Assembly (NCBI RefSeq): GCF_048771995.1
Contig: NC_133063.1
Location: 27,422,810 to 27,486,809, forward strand
DNA length: 64,000 nt
Source: Taeniopygia guttata
Taxonomy: Eukaryota; Chordata; Aves; Passeriformes; Estrildidae
Reading direction: 5' to 3'
Numbering within the stretch: position 1 is the first letter of the stretch; each line of letters starts with the position of its first letter. Below the pieces are notes generated by a model. That model made no database searches and had not been told where the DNA came from. It saw only the letters and a list, made by a program, of their open reading frames with translations. Position numbers and translations under genes: made by a program. Of the stretch, positions 52,555-64,000 are shown piece by piece.

Positions 52555-53452
52555 TGTCACGATCCGCTTATAGCGGGGTGTTGTGATGGTTCGTTGGCCA
52601 ATCCCAAAAGTGCAAAAAAGGCAAACAGCAGGGGACCATCAGTTTAATCACAACAAATGCACCTTTATTAGGGGCCAAAACAATAAATGTGATAGTGGGA
52701 TCAGAGAGGAAATAGAAGAAAAGAGACAGAAAAGAGGGGGATGGGAATAGCTACCAACACAGGCAAGATCCTCACTGGTCTGGACAATGGGGAGCCGTCT
52801 TGTTGTGTTGGGGAAAGTCTCCAAAGTCCTACCCAACCCAGGCGTCCAGTTGTAGTCCACAGAGGAAAAAGGGGGGAACATACAGAACAATAAGAGTCTA
52901 TTGAAACTGCTGTGGGGGAACAGGTGAGTCCACTGAAACCACCAAGCAGGATGAACACAATAAAGAATATGTCCATTGAAGTTACTGGAGAAGAACAGGT
53001 CATGTCAATAGTGGTCACACCACCATTCCCCCCACCCCTCCACTCCCTGTGGAGGGGTCTCACTCTCAGTCCTTAGGGAGACGGTTCTTGATCTCCGTCT
53101 GTCACAGTGGTAATGAGGCAGGTGAGGGGTCTGCAGTGAGAGACCACCAGACTCACCCCAACAGTTCATTCGGCTTAAGGATGGAGAGTGAAGTAGGCAT
53201 TGCAGCAGGCCACCCTGTGCTGGGTCCATGCCGGGTTTTTGCCAAGTCCTTGCCAACTCCTTGCCAAGTTTTTGCCAGGCTCCTTCAGAACTGGTGTGAC
53301 AGTACAGTGGCTGCACCTGCACTGTTGCCTTCTCCAAGCTGGAACTGCTGTGGAGGGGGAAAGGGAGTTCCTTCTCGTGGCAATTGGCAGGGAAATGAGT
53401 TAGGGTCTTAAGATGGCCTCTTATCCTCACCCTGAGTGCAAAGCCAGCCACA
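52555..53452 (-). mobile_element. Probable ERV LTR, minus orientation
   Basis: On the minus strand it runs from TGTGGCTGGC to GGATCGTGACA (TG..CA), with AATAAA at 52669-52664 about 110 bp before the 3' end. A CCGCT-TAT-AGCGG mini-hairpin lies just inside the 3' terminus. U3 contains four copies of an 11-bp repeat. I could not find a matching target duplication, so at least one border may be wrong. Confidence 0.55.
53239..53279. repeat. 11-bp tandem repeat (TTGCCAA core, four copies)
   Basis: TTGCCA starts at 53239, 53250, 53261 and 53272, exactly 11 bp apart. On the LTR strand each reads TTGGCA, an NFI half-site. Confidence 0.85.
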
Positions 53453-56400
53453 GGAGCTCCCCAGGAGCCTGGATCCAGGCTGCAGACATCACTGAAAGGG
53501 ACATGGATGGAGACTGGAGCTGGATCTTCCAGTGCTCACCACCCCTGACTGCCCTCAAGATGAACCTAAACCTCACCTGCTGCAACCTGAGCACATCTAC
53601 CCTTCTTGCCCATCTGTGAATGTGATGTTCCCACATCACACACAAGCCCTTTGCAGGGAATGACCAGCTTCCAGCTGATCTGCTACCCTGCCCTTGCTTT
53701 TCTGTTTCCCTGCAATGAACTTAACAGATCATGAGAATCCCAGCAGAACATTTGGTTCTCAAGAGCTCTTAGGCAAAAAAACCTTCACCAGTCATTATTG
53801 TGTGCATAGAGAAGGAGGTGCTGACAAGCAGAAGGCACAGGCAGGGCTCTGACATAAGAGCTCCTGAGCTGTAGGATTCCATGCATTGTTCTTCCCAGCT
53901 GCTTTTCTCATATTTTGTAGCCAGTTCTGGACAGGGCCTGCTGCTGACAAGGTAGGAGGGATGTCTCAGCCTCAGCCACAGCAGCTCAGTGTCAACAGTG
54001 GGAGCAAACAGCCAACAAAACAAAACCAGACAAGAGAACATCTTCTGCACGGTGCTGAGTCAAGGTTCTGCTGCCAAACCACCCATCAGCATTTTGCACT
54101 GACTCAGGATCAGCTACACGTGTTCCTCCTGTTCCAACGGAGCTGGTGCTGGTGCTGTTTGCAGCATTTTCCCCCAGCTCTGGGTAGTTTGTTCAGTTGT
54201 CCTGCAGAGCTGGACACACGATGGACCTCAGGGACTCCTCAAGGGAGCAGAGATCATGAGGGTGTTCATGAGGGACATGTTGGATGTGCCAGTGTCCTGA
54301 GGGTGCTCGTGGTGCATGTGCCATTGCTACCATCTCTCCTTAAAGCAAGATATCCCTAAATAAAAAAGTGCCCAACATGGCACGGTGTCTACAAAGTGTC
54401 AGGAGTCTTTGCTGTCATTGCTGTCCTTTGCTGTCCCGGCTGCTCCTACGAGACTTCTCCTGCCCCACCTTGCTGGTCTGGCTGCCTGGGGCCGCACCTG
54501 ACAGAAACCAGGGCTGGAGCCATGGTGGTAGTAGCCCCTTTCCTGTGCCTCTCATGTTTTTTTCTTGGCATCTCCCTAATTTTCTATTTCCTTTTCTTTC
54601 ATCTTTCATGAAAAAGAAAATTGTATTATCACTTTGAATTCTCAACATGTAACCTCCTTTGTGTTTTAATCTTACTTTCAGTTATATTTAGAAGTGAATT
54701 TCTTTCTGCAGTTGTGGATTGAGGCTCCTTACCTTAAGCCTATCAGAACGTCCTGCTTAGCTACTTCCCACGTTAAATTCATTGCTCCATAAATTCTAGA
54801 AAATTCAATATAAAGATCATTCTTGCCTAAGAGTCACATGTCTGTTGACATGGAGCTTACAACACATAGTTCATGTTTATGTCTACAGGGCTATGTTGTA
54901 GTGCTTCCACATCCTGACCCAAATCTGTAATTCCTTAACTGGGGTTTGAATTTTGGATTGCCTTACATCTATCTGTGCATATGTTTGTGCATCTGCAGGA
55001 GGGGGCCTGGTAGAAGTGTCAGAATAACAGCAAGATGTTGCAAAGAAAAGTGGCTTTTCTAGAAATGTGTTCAACAAAAACCCAAACCAACAAACTTTAA
55101 TAGCTAATGGTCTTACAGTCTCAAGTCAAACTTACTTCCATTAGAGTAAAATATTGTGACCTAAGAGCTGTGAAATAGCAGGATCTCCGAGTTACAGAAC
55201 TAGTTTAAAAACCAAATAAATAGCACTGAAATGTTTAGTTTCAAAACTATATTTTACCTAAATTGGAAACATGACAATTTTTATTTTCCCCCAAAGCATG
55301 ATGCTAAATGTAACTTCTTTTAAAAAAATACATTGGAAACCCAGGACTTAAACATCTTTCGATCATATGATGATGATTAATGAAGAAATTCTTCTTGTGA
55401 TCTTCTTTTGATCCATCTATAATGCTTAATCGTGAACTTACGGAATTTGCCAATTCATTTTATAGCAATTTAACACCTTTACTCACATTCCCAACTTTGT
55501 GGTTTAGTTCTGAAAATTAGCTCATTTTCACTGAACAATGCAGCAACTTGTTTTGACTCTGATGGGCTTTCTGTGATGGAACTTGTATTATATATGATTT
55601 TGTTTGAAAAAATGAAACACTGGGGCAGCTATTGAGCTGTTCTTATGTCCCACAGTAAATAAATAAAAATCCATCTGTTTTATAAGACCAGGTTGTACAA
55701 AAAGCCAGATAAGGTGAATTACAAGGTGGTTAAAATTCAAATATTCTTGAAGCCATAAGTCTGAAGTCAGTCTCCTCTCGCATGGGAAGAAATTAAAGAG
55801 AAAGCAAGCCAAATACTGCTGAGAAAGTTTGTCTTATTTCTGGCTGCCCAAAGCAGCTCAGCTGCCTAGTGCACCCAGCCCATGCATCCGCTGCTGAAGC
55901 ATGAATGTGTTTCAATCCTCCAATGAAGTTGAAATCACTTTGGAAAAGCGGTTTATGACACCACACACATTTATGGTGTCAAATATGTTTTATATTCATG
56001 TCTGTTTGTGGAGCTTGTGCTGCCTGATTAGGCAGCACATCCTTGACTAAGGCTCATTCTGTTTCTGGTTTGACAAAATTATTTCTAGAGGATTTTTTTT
56101 CCCCCTTCTTAAATTATTTTCAGCTGCCATTGTTACTTCTGTTGTTGTTTGGTGAATTATGAAAAGGAAAGGATAGGAATCGGCACAGGCATAAACAGTG
56201 GCAAATGCTCATTCAGCTGCAGTAATACCAAAATTTCAAGTGAGTCCACAGTACTACAGAATGGATGAGCAGAAATGCCTCCTGGTGACTGATCAGGGCT
56301 CCAGCTACATAAACAGTGGCCCTGTTTTGTTTTGTGAAAGCACAAAAGGCAAAGATCCTGAGCTGGGATAAGAAGTTGTTACTGGGAACTGCAACAATAT

Positions 56401-56743
56401 TGAGAACAGAAGAAATAAGACAAAGAAACGACTTACAGGGGAAACTGTGACAACACTGACCCAGCTCTTCCAGACCATGTCCCACCTGGAAAGGTCACCC
56501 TTCTCCTTTGGGAAGAGAGAGAGTTCCTTTCTTAGTCTCTGGCAATGACCTGAGGTGGGATCAAAGATAATGATGGGGACATGGCCAGACGCTCATGTTC
56601 TTTGGTCCCACCTCGCATCATTGCCGGGTGCAAGCAAAGGGACACGTGTCTTCCCAATGTGGATCTTGGAGAATGTGGGTCACCAGGTCTCTGCCCAACA
56701 TGGGTCCTCAGATGGGGGATGAAGCTGGAGCAGAGGACAAAGC
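53453..56743. other. Intergenic sequence with no recognised gene
   Basis: Several ORFs of 70-160 codons occur at 53.8-54.6 kb but lack family resemblance, splice context or codon bias. The right end (about 56.4-56.74 kb) is probably the 3' flank or UTR of the zinc-finger copy. Confidence 0.5.
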
Positions 56744-57554
56744 TCATTGTGCAGTGGGGGCAGTTACAGGGCTTCCCTTATTGGTGGGTTTGTTGGTGTT
56801 GGTCAAGGATGATGGCCAGGAGAAGCTCTTTCCACTCTCCAGACAATTGTAGGTCATCTCCCAGTGTGGATGTGCCAATGGGTGGATCATCTGGAGACAG
56901 ATCAGATTGGAGCTCTGGATGAAACTCTTCCTATGTGCCCCACACTCACAGGGCTGTTCCCCAGGATGGATTTTCTGATGGTGGATCAGGCTGGAGCTCC
57001 AGCTGAAGCTCTTTGCACATTCTAAGCATATGTAGGGCTTCTCTCTGTTATGAAGCTGCTCATACACCACCAGGTCCGAGCTCCAGCTGGATCTCCGGCT
57101 GCCATCCTGGCACAGAGTGGGTCTTTCCTCCTTGTAGCACCCTGAGCTGGATTTGAAACCCCTCCTTGAGCAAGATCTCTGGGGATCTTCTTTCCCATTG
57201 GATTCTTGCACTGGGGAGCTTCCCAAAACAGCCTCTTCCATGAGGTTCTGCCATGGGGATTTGTCCTCCCTGGTCTGCATCCTCAGCTCCTTGTCTTGGG
57301 GAGGAGGGACAAGGAGAGGATGGGATTTGTCTCTAAGCCAGAAGAAGGGGAAGAAGATCTCTTCAATCTGTCCCCAGAAGGATGATGTTGGCAGTGGGGC
57401 TGTCCTGCAGCCAGGGGTGATGCTGGGCTGGGAGATGGAGGAGAGAGGAGGAAAGGGGCAGTGACTTCATCATCACCTGCCTGGGTGTTCTGGGGCATCT
57501 TTCTCTTCCTTTCCGCCGGCTTGTTCATCCAGTCAAGGTTTGGGAAAGGGAATC
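56744..57554 (-). pseudogene. C2H2 zinc-finger gene copy, degenerate
   Basis: Two exons on the minus strand join in frame: 57554-57477 (after an AAAACAG acceptor) and 57294-56744 (after CCCCAAG). The first encodes FPNLDWMNKPAERKRKMPQN and the second starts [18 protein letters not shown], the usual linker of a songbird zinc-finger family. The finger array is damaged. Only CLECAKSFSWSSSLIHHQKIH is a canonical C2H2 finger. The one before lacks a Cys and a His, the next has lost its first His and has shifted Cys spacing, and the last has lost a Cys and both His. A stop follows at 56744. Intact relatives carry several more fingers. Likely non-functional in DNA binding. Confidence 0.8.
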
Positions 57555-57950
57555 CTGTTTTGGGGGAAAGCAAGATGAGAGTATGTTACAGTGAACTCAT
57601 GGGCATTCTGCCCCCCCCCGCCTTCCCCGGGACCCTGTCACTCTGATCAAGATAACTCCCAGACCCCTCCTTCCTGCCCCAACGGGGTTTGCGGAGGGTC
57701 AGGAAAGCCCACCCTGTCTAAAACCTACATAGACACCTGACATTTCCTGTTCGCCCTCTTTTGCCCCACTCTGCACATGGACAACACAGAATAAAGAGAG
57801 CTGTACCAACATACCCTGGGGTAAGAGCCTCTTTTAAATACCTTTACCCTTCTCCTGATATTCCTCCCCTCACAGCCCCTTATCTCTGAGCTAGTTGGAT
57901 CATTCGGGGGGCTCCGTGAGGGGGGGAACGACAAGAGTACATTGAGTTGG
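57555..57950. other. Sequence upstream of the zinc-finger copy
   Basis: Probably intron or 5' flank of the zinc-finger copy; the LTR at 57951 separates it from the GC-rich block beyond. No further exon seen. Confidence 0.4.
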
Positions 57951-58578
57951 TGACATAGCCCACCAGAGTCCCAGCTAGCTCTGGAGTGGGGAACAGCTGG
58001 GAACTGGGTTCTGCCCACAGCTGAACCTGAAGAGCCAGCAGAATCAGCAATGTCAGGGACTGGGCGAAGAAGAAAGGAGGCGGCTCTCTGTTCTGAGGTT
58101 CCACAAGGACAAATTTATTCCAGATGAAGGGGACAGGTCAAAAGAGCCCTGAGCACCTCAGTGCATGGGTTAAAATACTGTCACAAACCAGGGGGTGGAT
58201 ACAAAAAACCAACCAATAGGGAAACTTCAAGGGTAGAACAAGGGGATTGCATCAGTACTGTGGGACCAGTGAGAGTAGGGGGAGGAGAGAGAAAGATCAC
58301 AGGGCCCAATGGGGCATCATAGATTAGAGGATTTCCAAATGGGTGTTTGAATCAGGGATTAGTCCAGGCAGAGAGTGGCAGGGAAGATTCAGGAAAAAGA
58401 GGCTGACTTGCCTTGATAGGCAGGGAAGAAACTAGAACAATGGGAGGGGAATGGCTTGAGGGACAGCTCTAAGGGATTATACAACTCAGGGGTAAACCAA
58501 CTCTGGGGAGAACATAGGGGAACAATAGAACAAACCGTTCAACAATAACTTAACAAAATAAAATATGAACCACAACAG
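57951..58578 (-). mobile_element. ERV solo LTR, minus orientation, with near-perfect target duplication
   Basis: On the minus strand it begins TGTTGTGGTTCATATTTT and ends GGGCTATGTCA (628 bp). In order it has an inverted CCAAT region near 58218, a TATA-like ATTTTAA near 58175 and AATAAA at 58119-58114. The U5 is about 145 bp. The flanks are AGTTGG (57945-57950) and GGTTGG (58579-58584), five of six identical, as expected for an older insertion with 6-bp duplication. Confidence 0.65.
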
Positions 58579-59420
58579 GTTGGAGGTTCCTTTTGCCCAA
58601 ATTCATCTGTAGAAGTTACCAGGCACCTCATGTCCATAAAAACCTCTGAAACACCAAGATTCAGAAAAAACTCCTACCCAGGACTTCCCCCACTCTGTTT
58701 TCTCCAATTTGGGGTTTGTGGGGTCACCCCTGTCTGCACTGCTGCAGATCCTGTATTGGTATCCCATCTCTCTGGGCTGCTGGAGATCCCAGGAATCCCA
58801 AATCCCAAAGGTTCTTCTTCCCTGGGCTCCCCAGTTTGGTGTCGGAGCAGCTCCAGGGTCTTGCCTGTCAGGGTCCCAAATTTTGGGCTCTGGGGGTACC
58901 CATGGGTCCCCCTTGCCCATGCTCCCAATATCTCCAGGCTGCTGGGGTTCCCCCGTCTCCAGGGCCACGTTTCAGGGTCCTGGGGTCCCCCCCATCTGGA
59001 GATTTCCCTGCAGGCTGCTGAGTGTCCCCCAGCTCAGGTACCCCCACTCTCCACTCTCCAACCCCAGCCCTGCCGGTACCGAGTGATCCCCATGTGGCTC
59101 TGGGTGGACCATGCAGCGCCTGGCCCAGGCACACCAATCCCTGCCACAGGGGGACCCTGCATCCCAGCTCCCACCAGCGGGGCTCTGCCAGCAGCCAGCA
59201 CGGAGACCCAGCCAAAATTCTGCCCTCCTGGAGCCGCCAAGTGCTCCCTGTGCCACCTGGAACTCAGCCCTGGCGGCTCCCAGGCAAAGGCAGTGGCTCT
59301 GACCTCGGGCAGCCACAGGTCCGACCTCGGGCAGCTACAGCCTACCCAAGGCCGCCTGTTTCACTTCTCTCAGAACGTTATCTACCAAATTTATCATGTA
59401 GAATAAAAGAGAATTAGAGT
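58579..59420. other. GC-rich, C/T-rich block with degenerate internal repeats
   Basis: A block of CTGCTGGGG, GGGTCCC and CCCCCA words recurs at irregular 60-80-bp steps, and a 22-bp unit GACCTCGGGCAGCYACAG occurs twice near 59305-59345. It is open in several frames on both strands because of composition. It may be the upstream, promoter-side part of the zinc-finger copy. Confidence 0.4.
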
Positions 59421-62400
59421 AATACAATCAAATAAACAAAACAACACTTGAAATGTTTTGGTTTTTGTTGGGTTTTTTTTTGCAAAAAATAATGAGGTAA
59501 TGCCATGAATTGGAAATAATAATTCTGTTCTATTCCACATTTTATAGAATTCCCCGCTGCCAGCAACTGTTTATTGATTTGCTTTAGGAAATTTCAGCAG
59601 AACCACAGTCCAGCAATGAGGGCGATTTCCTGAAGGCTTATGGCTATCGGTGCTCATGTTGTGCATGCAGAATGGGGAGGAGGAGGAGAATGTAACTTGT
59701 GAGGAACTTTATGACAATGAACACCAGAATTACCTGCCTGGGTGTTGTGGTGGTGGTAGCAAGTTGAGAACCCCTTAATGAGGAAAGCCAAAGCTAGTCA
59801 AGACATTTTCAGCTAAATGGAGTTTACACAAAAGAATGATAAATAAAAAACAAAGATCACAGTCCTTCTGCTTACTTTCTTTTTTTCCCCCCCAACATTC
59901 TTTGGGGAAATCTTCGGGAATATTTAAGGATAATGAATCCAGGCTGATTCAGGATAGTTCCTGTGACTGGGGACTCTGCTGAAATCTTTGTCAAGAAAAA
60001 TGTATATGTCCTTCTGGTAGATGGAATAAAAAATACCAAAACCCAGCTGGCAAGGCCAAGGTGTTCCTTTCTGGCAGTCTCTGTGAAGCAGAGTCAAACT
60101 CATCCCAGGCAGAGTTTTCACTCAGTGGATCACAGGTCCCTACAGAGGTGTCCGTGTGAGCGGCTCCTTGGAGTCCCTTGTGGTTGGTGGGCATCCATCA
60201 AGTCAGTCAATGGAGAACGTGAGATGATTCACAGGAGCAGATAGAGGTGCCTATTTTGGGATGAAATTGAATATTTCTGCAGCTTCCTTGCTGGGTGTCT
60301 GGTTGTGGGTGGCTGTACAGGCAGATCTGCCAGTCTTTGTCTGTCCAGGGAGACTCCCAGGCTGCAAGGAGCTGCCCTAAATTCCTTTGTGGAGGGGCAG
60401 CCGAAAGCTTTGCTGAGCAGAGGCTGCCCAGCAAGTGCAGTCTGACTGCAGGATCTGGCAGAAGAGGAGGAGACCTGGGCACAAGTTGATTGAACAGCAA
60501 CACTTTTTAGCACCTACTGCCTCAATCCCTTAGCTCAGGGATTCAGCCTGTGTCAGAGAGAAGAAACTCTCTAATCAGCCTTGTCTGGGTACTGGGAGGC
60601 TTTCACAGCCCTTGTGGGACCATGCCAGGAGTGGAGGATGGACCTTCACAGACCAGGAAGAACCTTTACCCTGTGAAATTTAAAACTGTGTTCAAATAAA
60701 GAAGGAAGCCTATAAGAATCACCTCTACCAAGCCACCTGAGTCTTTTGTTAAAGCTGTATTCATGATTATAACTAAATGGCATGGGGCTAATAACTCCTC
60801 ACACTTAAACATTCTGTTAGGGACTTCATGTTTATCTAAGTGCTTTTTATTGCCTGAACTGATACAGAAATAATGCAACTCAAATGCATCAAAAAGACAT
60901 CATTTCCTTCTTTGCCTCTTGTCGTAGTCGAGGAACTGAGACACAAAGGTGACAAGGCAGAAGAACTTTGAAGGGAAAAAAAGATGTGAGAAAACTTCTC
61001 TCATGTCTTTTGTGTCCATTTGCACAAAGAAAACCCTACAGGTTTTTAGGTTTCCTGCAAATATTCTTCTCAATTATAGAAGACTAAGCATATTTAAGGG
61101 TCTTTTTTAGAAATGCAAAGATAATAGATTTTAAATTAATTAATGCCAGTAATCAAGTCTTGAAAAGCTTTCATTTAAGTAGAAAGGTCTATTGGACTTG
61201 TTGTAGTTTTTAAATTAAGCAATTTATTTCTAATGTCTTTAATAGATGAGAATATTGCTCACAAAAGAATTAGATCTTGAGCAATCTTTGACTCTGGAGG
61301 TTTGGCTCAACTCACAGGACATGAATACTAAATTATTTCACAGAATATCCATGATGTTGATGCTTCAAGTACAAGGCGGAGATATTTTAATGAAAACTTA
61401 AAAATACTTCGCACTAAATTATCTTAAATTCTTAAATCATCATTAAATGTTCATAAGCACAGTTCCTATGTTTTCACTACATCTTATTCCCTGAAAAAAA
61501 ATGAGAAAAGCAGAGAAGCATAGGCCAGCCTGCAGCTCTTAAAAATCAATTGTGTTCTACACATGCTGAATTCTAGAGTTAGGATACTGCTAAACATTGA
61601 AAAGTTTAATCACAAAGAAATTTTTTAACATCAGATGCCTGTTGTAAAAAAAAAAAGAAAAAAAGAACAAATAGTCATCTAGTCTGATGAGTTTGTTATC
61701 CTGGAGAACACACAGTAAACAGGTTTCAGTGTGTGAGAGAAGGGGCTGTAAATTTTGATTGTGATTCCTAACTACATATTCCTTTTTTGTTGTTTGGTTG
61801 GTTGCTTGTTTGAATTTAATACTTCACTGGACAATGCCAAACCTGCAGTGTCTGCTTTGTCTGCAGGAAGATGAAGGAGCAGATGGAGTGGTTTGTCTTT
61901 GATAAATCATCGCTGCAGAGCCTCTGATCCAATTCACAGTAACAGGCAAACCACCAGATGTAAGGAAAGGCAGCCTGATACACAGACTCACAGAGATGTA
62001 AATCAGCCTCTTCCAAGATCTCAGCTAAAATATTAGAACTGAAGCCACGAATATAATAAAAAAATATTGTGCTGCAGAGCACAGCAACAGGCCCAGCCCT
62101 CCACAGTAGGGCTCACCACCTCTGCAAAGGGTGATTTGCTCTGTGCTTGACTCTCACCATCTGGGAAGGGCAGCACTTTGAGGCACAGTTCTCCATCCCT
62201 CATATTAGAGAGACCTTTGGTTCAGGGGCTTCAGTTTGCAGGAGTCTTTGCTAAATAACATTTAAAGGAGAAGGATAGTTAATTCTTCTGATGGAAACAG
62301 CTAGTGATGGCCCACTGAGATTCAAGCAGAAAAAAAACAGAATTGCTGCTTTTGTGTCATTGATGTCTGCCGTTTAATTTTAAATGCACTCCTCTGTTTG

Positions 62401-62847
62401 TAATAAACCTGACACTGATTTCCCAAGGTGAGCACTCAGTGCTGCCTTCTCCCAGTCATCTCGTTTATTGGTAGTGAGTTTCTCTTAGGAGGGCTCTCAT
62501 GAGCTTGCTGCTTACCCCTGCTACCATGTCCCTGACATACCACGCTACAGCTCTTCTTCCATTAAATTCTAGAAAAAAAAAAATTAGCATACAGAAAGAG
62601 CAAATTTTGCTCTTAATAGAATTAATTATATTTAATTATAACTTTGGGAGTATTTTTTCACCATTTGTACCATGATTTATTTTAGGTATACTACACTGTT
62701 ACTGACAAAAAGCAAAATTCCCAGAAAATTTGGCATGTTGCAGTTCCCTGTAATGGTGGGAAGCTCATCCTCACCTCTTTTTCACATGTATTTCTGCAAT
62801 GTCTGATTTTTTTTTAATTTGAAAAAAGGTATCTTTTTTGCAATGCA
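59421..62847. other. Intergenic sequence with no recognised gene
   Basis: AT-rich, with a GC-richer patch at 60.1-60.65 kb that I could not identify. Confidence 0.5.
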
Positions 62848-63624
62848 AATCACAGAATCACAGAATAATGAGGTTGGAAGAGACCTCTAAGATCATCAAG
62901 TCCAACCTATGCCCTAACACCTCAACTAGACTATAGCACTGTGTGCCATGTCCAGTCTTTTTTTAAACACATCCAGAGATGGTGGTTCCACCACCGCCTT
63001 GGGAAGACAGTTCCAATACTTTATTATTCTTTCAGTGAAAAATTTGTTTCCTAATGTCCAACCTATACCTTCCCTGATGCAGCTTGAGGCTGTGTCCTCT
63101 TGTTCTGTCAGTTGCTGCCCGGTGAAAGAGACTGACCCCCACCTGTCTAGAGCCTCCCTTCAGGAAGCTGTAGAGAGCAATAAGGTCACCCTAAGCCTCC
63201 TCTTCTCCAGACTGAACACCCCCAGCTCCCTCAAATGTTCCTCACAGGGCTTGTGTTCCAAGCCCCTCACCAGCCTTGTTGCCCTCCTCTGGATGTGCTC
63301 AAGCGACTCAACGTCCTTCCCAAACTGAGGGGCCAGAACTGGACACAGCATTCAAGGTGCAGCCTCACCAATGCTGAGTACAGGGGGAGAATGACCTCCC
63401 TGATCCTGCTGGTCACACAATTCCTAATGCAGGCCAGGATGCCCTTGGCCTTCTTGGCCACCAGGACACACTGCTGGCTCATGTTCAACCAGCTGTCAAC
63501 CAGCACCCCAGGCCCCTTTCCACCTGAACACTATCCAGCCACACTGCCCCCAGCTTGTAACGCTGTAGGGGATTTTTGTGGCCAAAATATAGAACTTGGC
63601 ACTTAGACTTATTAAATTTCATGC
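62848..63624 (-). mobile_element. CR1 LINE 3' part, minus orientation
   Basis: On plus it begins CACAGAATCACAGAAT (octamers) and GAGGTTGGAAGAGACCTC, the standard inverted CR1 3' end. In reverse it encodes the CR1 polymerase C-terminus with few breaks: [64 protein letters not shown]. It is the best preserved CR1 here. It is cut at its 5' side by the ERV LTR starting near 63625. Confidence 0.92.
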
Positions 63625-64000
63625 TGTTGGGAAAGAGTTCAAAAGGAATGTAAATAATTCATTATCTCCCTTGTTGTTCACATTGTTTATAGATATGTTC
63701 TGCCACCGTGTGCCATTCACAGTGGCACCAATGGTGTGAGATGTTTTTACTTTAAGACCAATGAAATTGGTCTGCATGATGTGCTCCATAAAATGAGCGA
63801 TGTATTTGAAATAAATCAGTTCAGTTCTCTTCTTTGCCTTCTAACTTGGAGTCTTTATTCCTGTCCTGCCTCAACAACGACAACTGGTGACCCCTTGTGG
63901 AACTGTACCCACCCCTGAAGGAACAGGGACTGGTGGACCCTGACTGTTACTGCAGCCTAGGCTGAAGACTCAGGACACTGAGGGATCAAGGGTGGCACTT
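63625..64000 (+). mobile_element. ERV 5' LTR and leader, running off the window
   Basis: The LTR runs from TGTTGGGAAAG to ACAACGACA (63625-63882, about 258 bp) with AATAAA near 63810. Two bases later comes TGGTGACCCC at 63885, placed as a retroviral primer-binding site should be (TGG complementary to a tRNA CCA end). The remaining 105 bp would be leader sequence; any gag lies beyond the window. A short palindrome around ACCAATGAAATTGGT lies near 63755. Confidence 0.65.

Noticed and set aside
53886..54359. A 157-codon plus-strand frame with a hydrophobic start
   Set aside because: No recognisable domain, no splice or promoter context, and codon use looks random.
58000..58104. Signal-peptide-like start in a minus frame near 58104
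   Set aside because: The proposed start is GTG, not ATG, and the region is R/U5 of the LTR at 57951-58578; chance hydrophobicity.
58630..59406. A 258-codon open frame on the plus strand, the longest in the window
   Set aside because: Composition is Pro/Ser/Gly-rich in every frame and the opposite strand is equally open, with degenerate repeats; no domain, no splice context.
63160..63506. ORFs resembling a polymerase C-terminus
   Set aside because: Not a cellular gene: they are the CR1 polymerase end and are covered by the CR1 entry.
1..64000. tRNA, rRNA, snRNA genes or CRISPR-like arrays
   Set aside because: No cloverleaf with A/B boxes, no rRNA-like text and no regularly spaced repeats were seen by eye; a covariance-model scan would be needed to exclude small RNAs.

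Overview
This is a vertebrate nuclear window, almost certainly from a bird and most probably a songbird (passerine). The evidence is spliced exons with GT..AG borders, CR1 LINE fragments on both strands (several keeping the avian 3' octamer ATTCTATG or its variants), avian-type retroviral LTRs, and fragments of three families I recall as multi-copy in songbirds: PAK3-like kinases, ITPRIPL1-like proteins and a C2H2 zinc-finger family. There are no bacterial, phage or CRISPR features.

Left part (about 3-36 kb). One complete protein-coding gene, PTAR1, lies on the minus strand. Seven coding exons (36142 down to 13809) join in frame with consensus splice sites to give 435 codons plus a stop. PTAR1 is the alpha-type subunit of geranylgeranyltransferase III, which works with the Rab GGTase beta subunit. 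Exon 1 sits in a sharply bounded CpG island at about 35.55-36.21 kb. The introns are AT-rich and fairly clean, with one CR1 in intron 2, one in intron 5, and two small palindromic elements in intron 3. The 3' side (1-13.8 kb) is AT-rich and non-coding. It holds the 3' UTR of unknown length and an LTR fragment near 2.6-3.1 kb. PTAR1 maps to human 9q21, whose bird counterpart is the Z chromosome, so a Z location is likely but inferred.

Right part (about 39-64 kb). This is repeat-rich accessory sequence upstream of PTAR1. It contains CR1 fragments at 39.5, 48 and 62.8 kb, at least six LTR-like segments, and three damaged gene fragments. The first is a three-exon N-lobe piece of a PAK-type kinase (41.2-41.9 kb, plus). 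The second is an ITPRIPL1-like copy that lacks its C-terminal part and carries a mid-gene break (51.0-52.1 kb, minus). The third is a degenerate two-exon zinc-finger gene (56.7-57.6 kb, minus). One LTR (48701-49388) is inserted inside a CR1 and flanked by a CTGG duplication, which gives a relative insertion order. The window ends just inside an ERV whose 5' LTR and primer-binding-site-like sequence are visible.

Nothing here supports a wholly new biological system. The points most worth checking are the PAK N-lobe exons that keep their splice sites without the rest of the kinase, the ITPRIPL1-like copy with a possible in-frame intron that skips its stop, the nested LTR, U3 tandem repeats in two LTRs, and two strong palindromes in PTAR1 intron 3.
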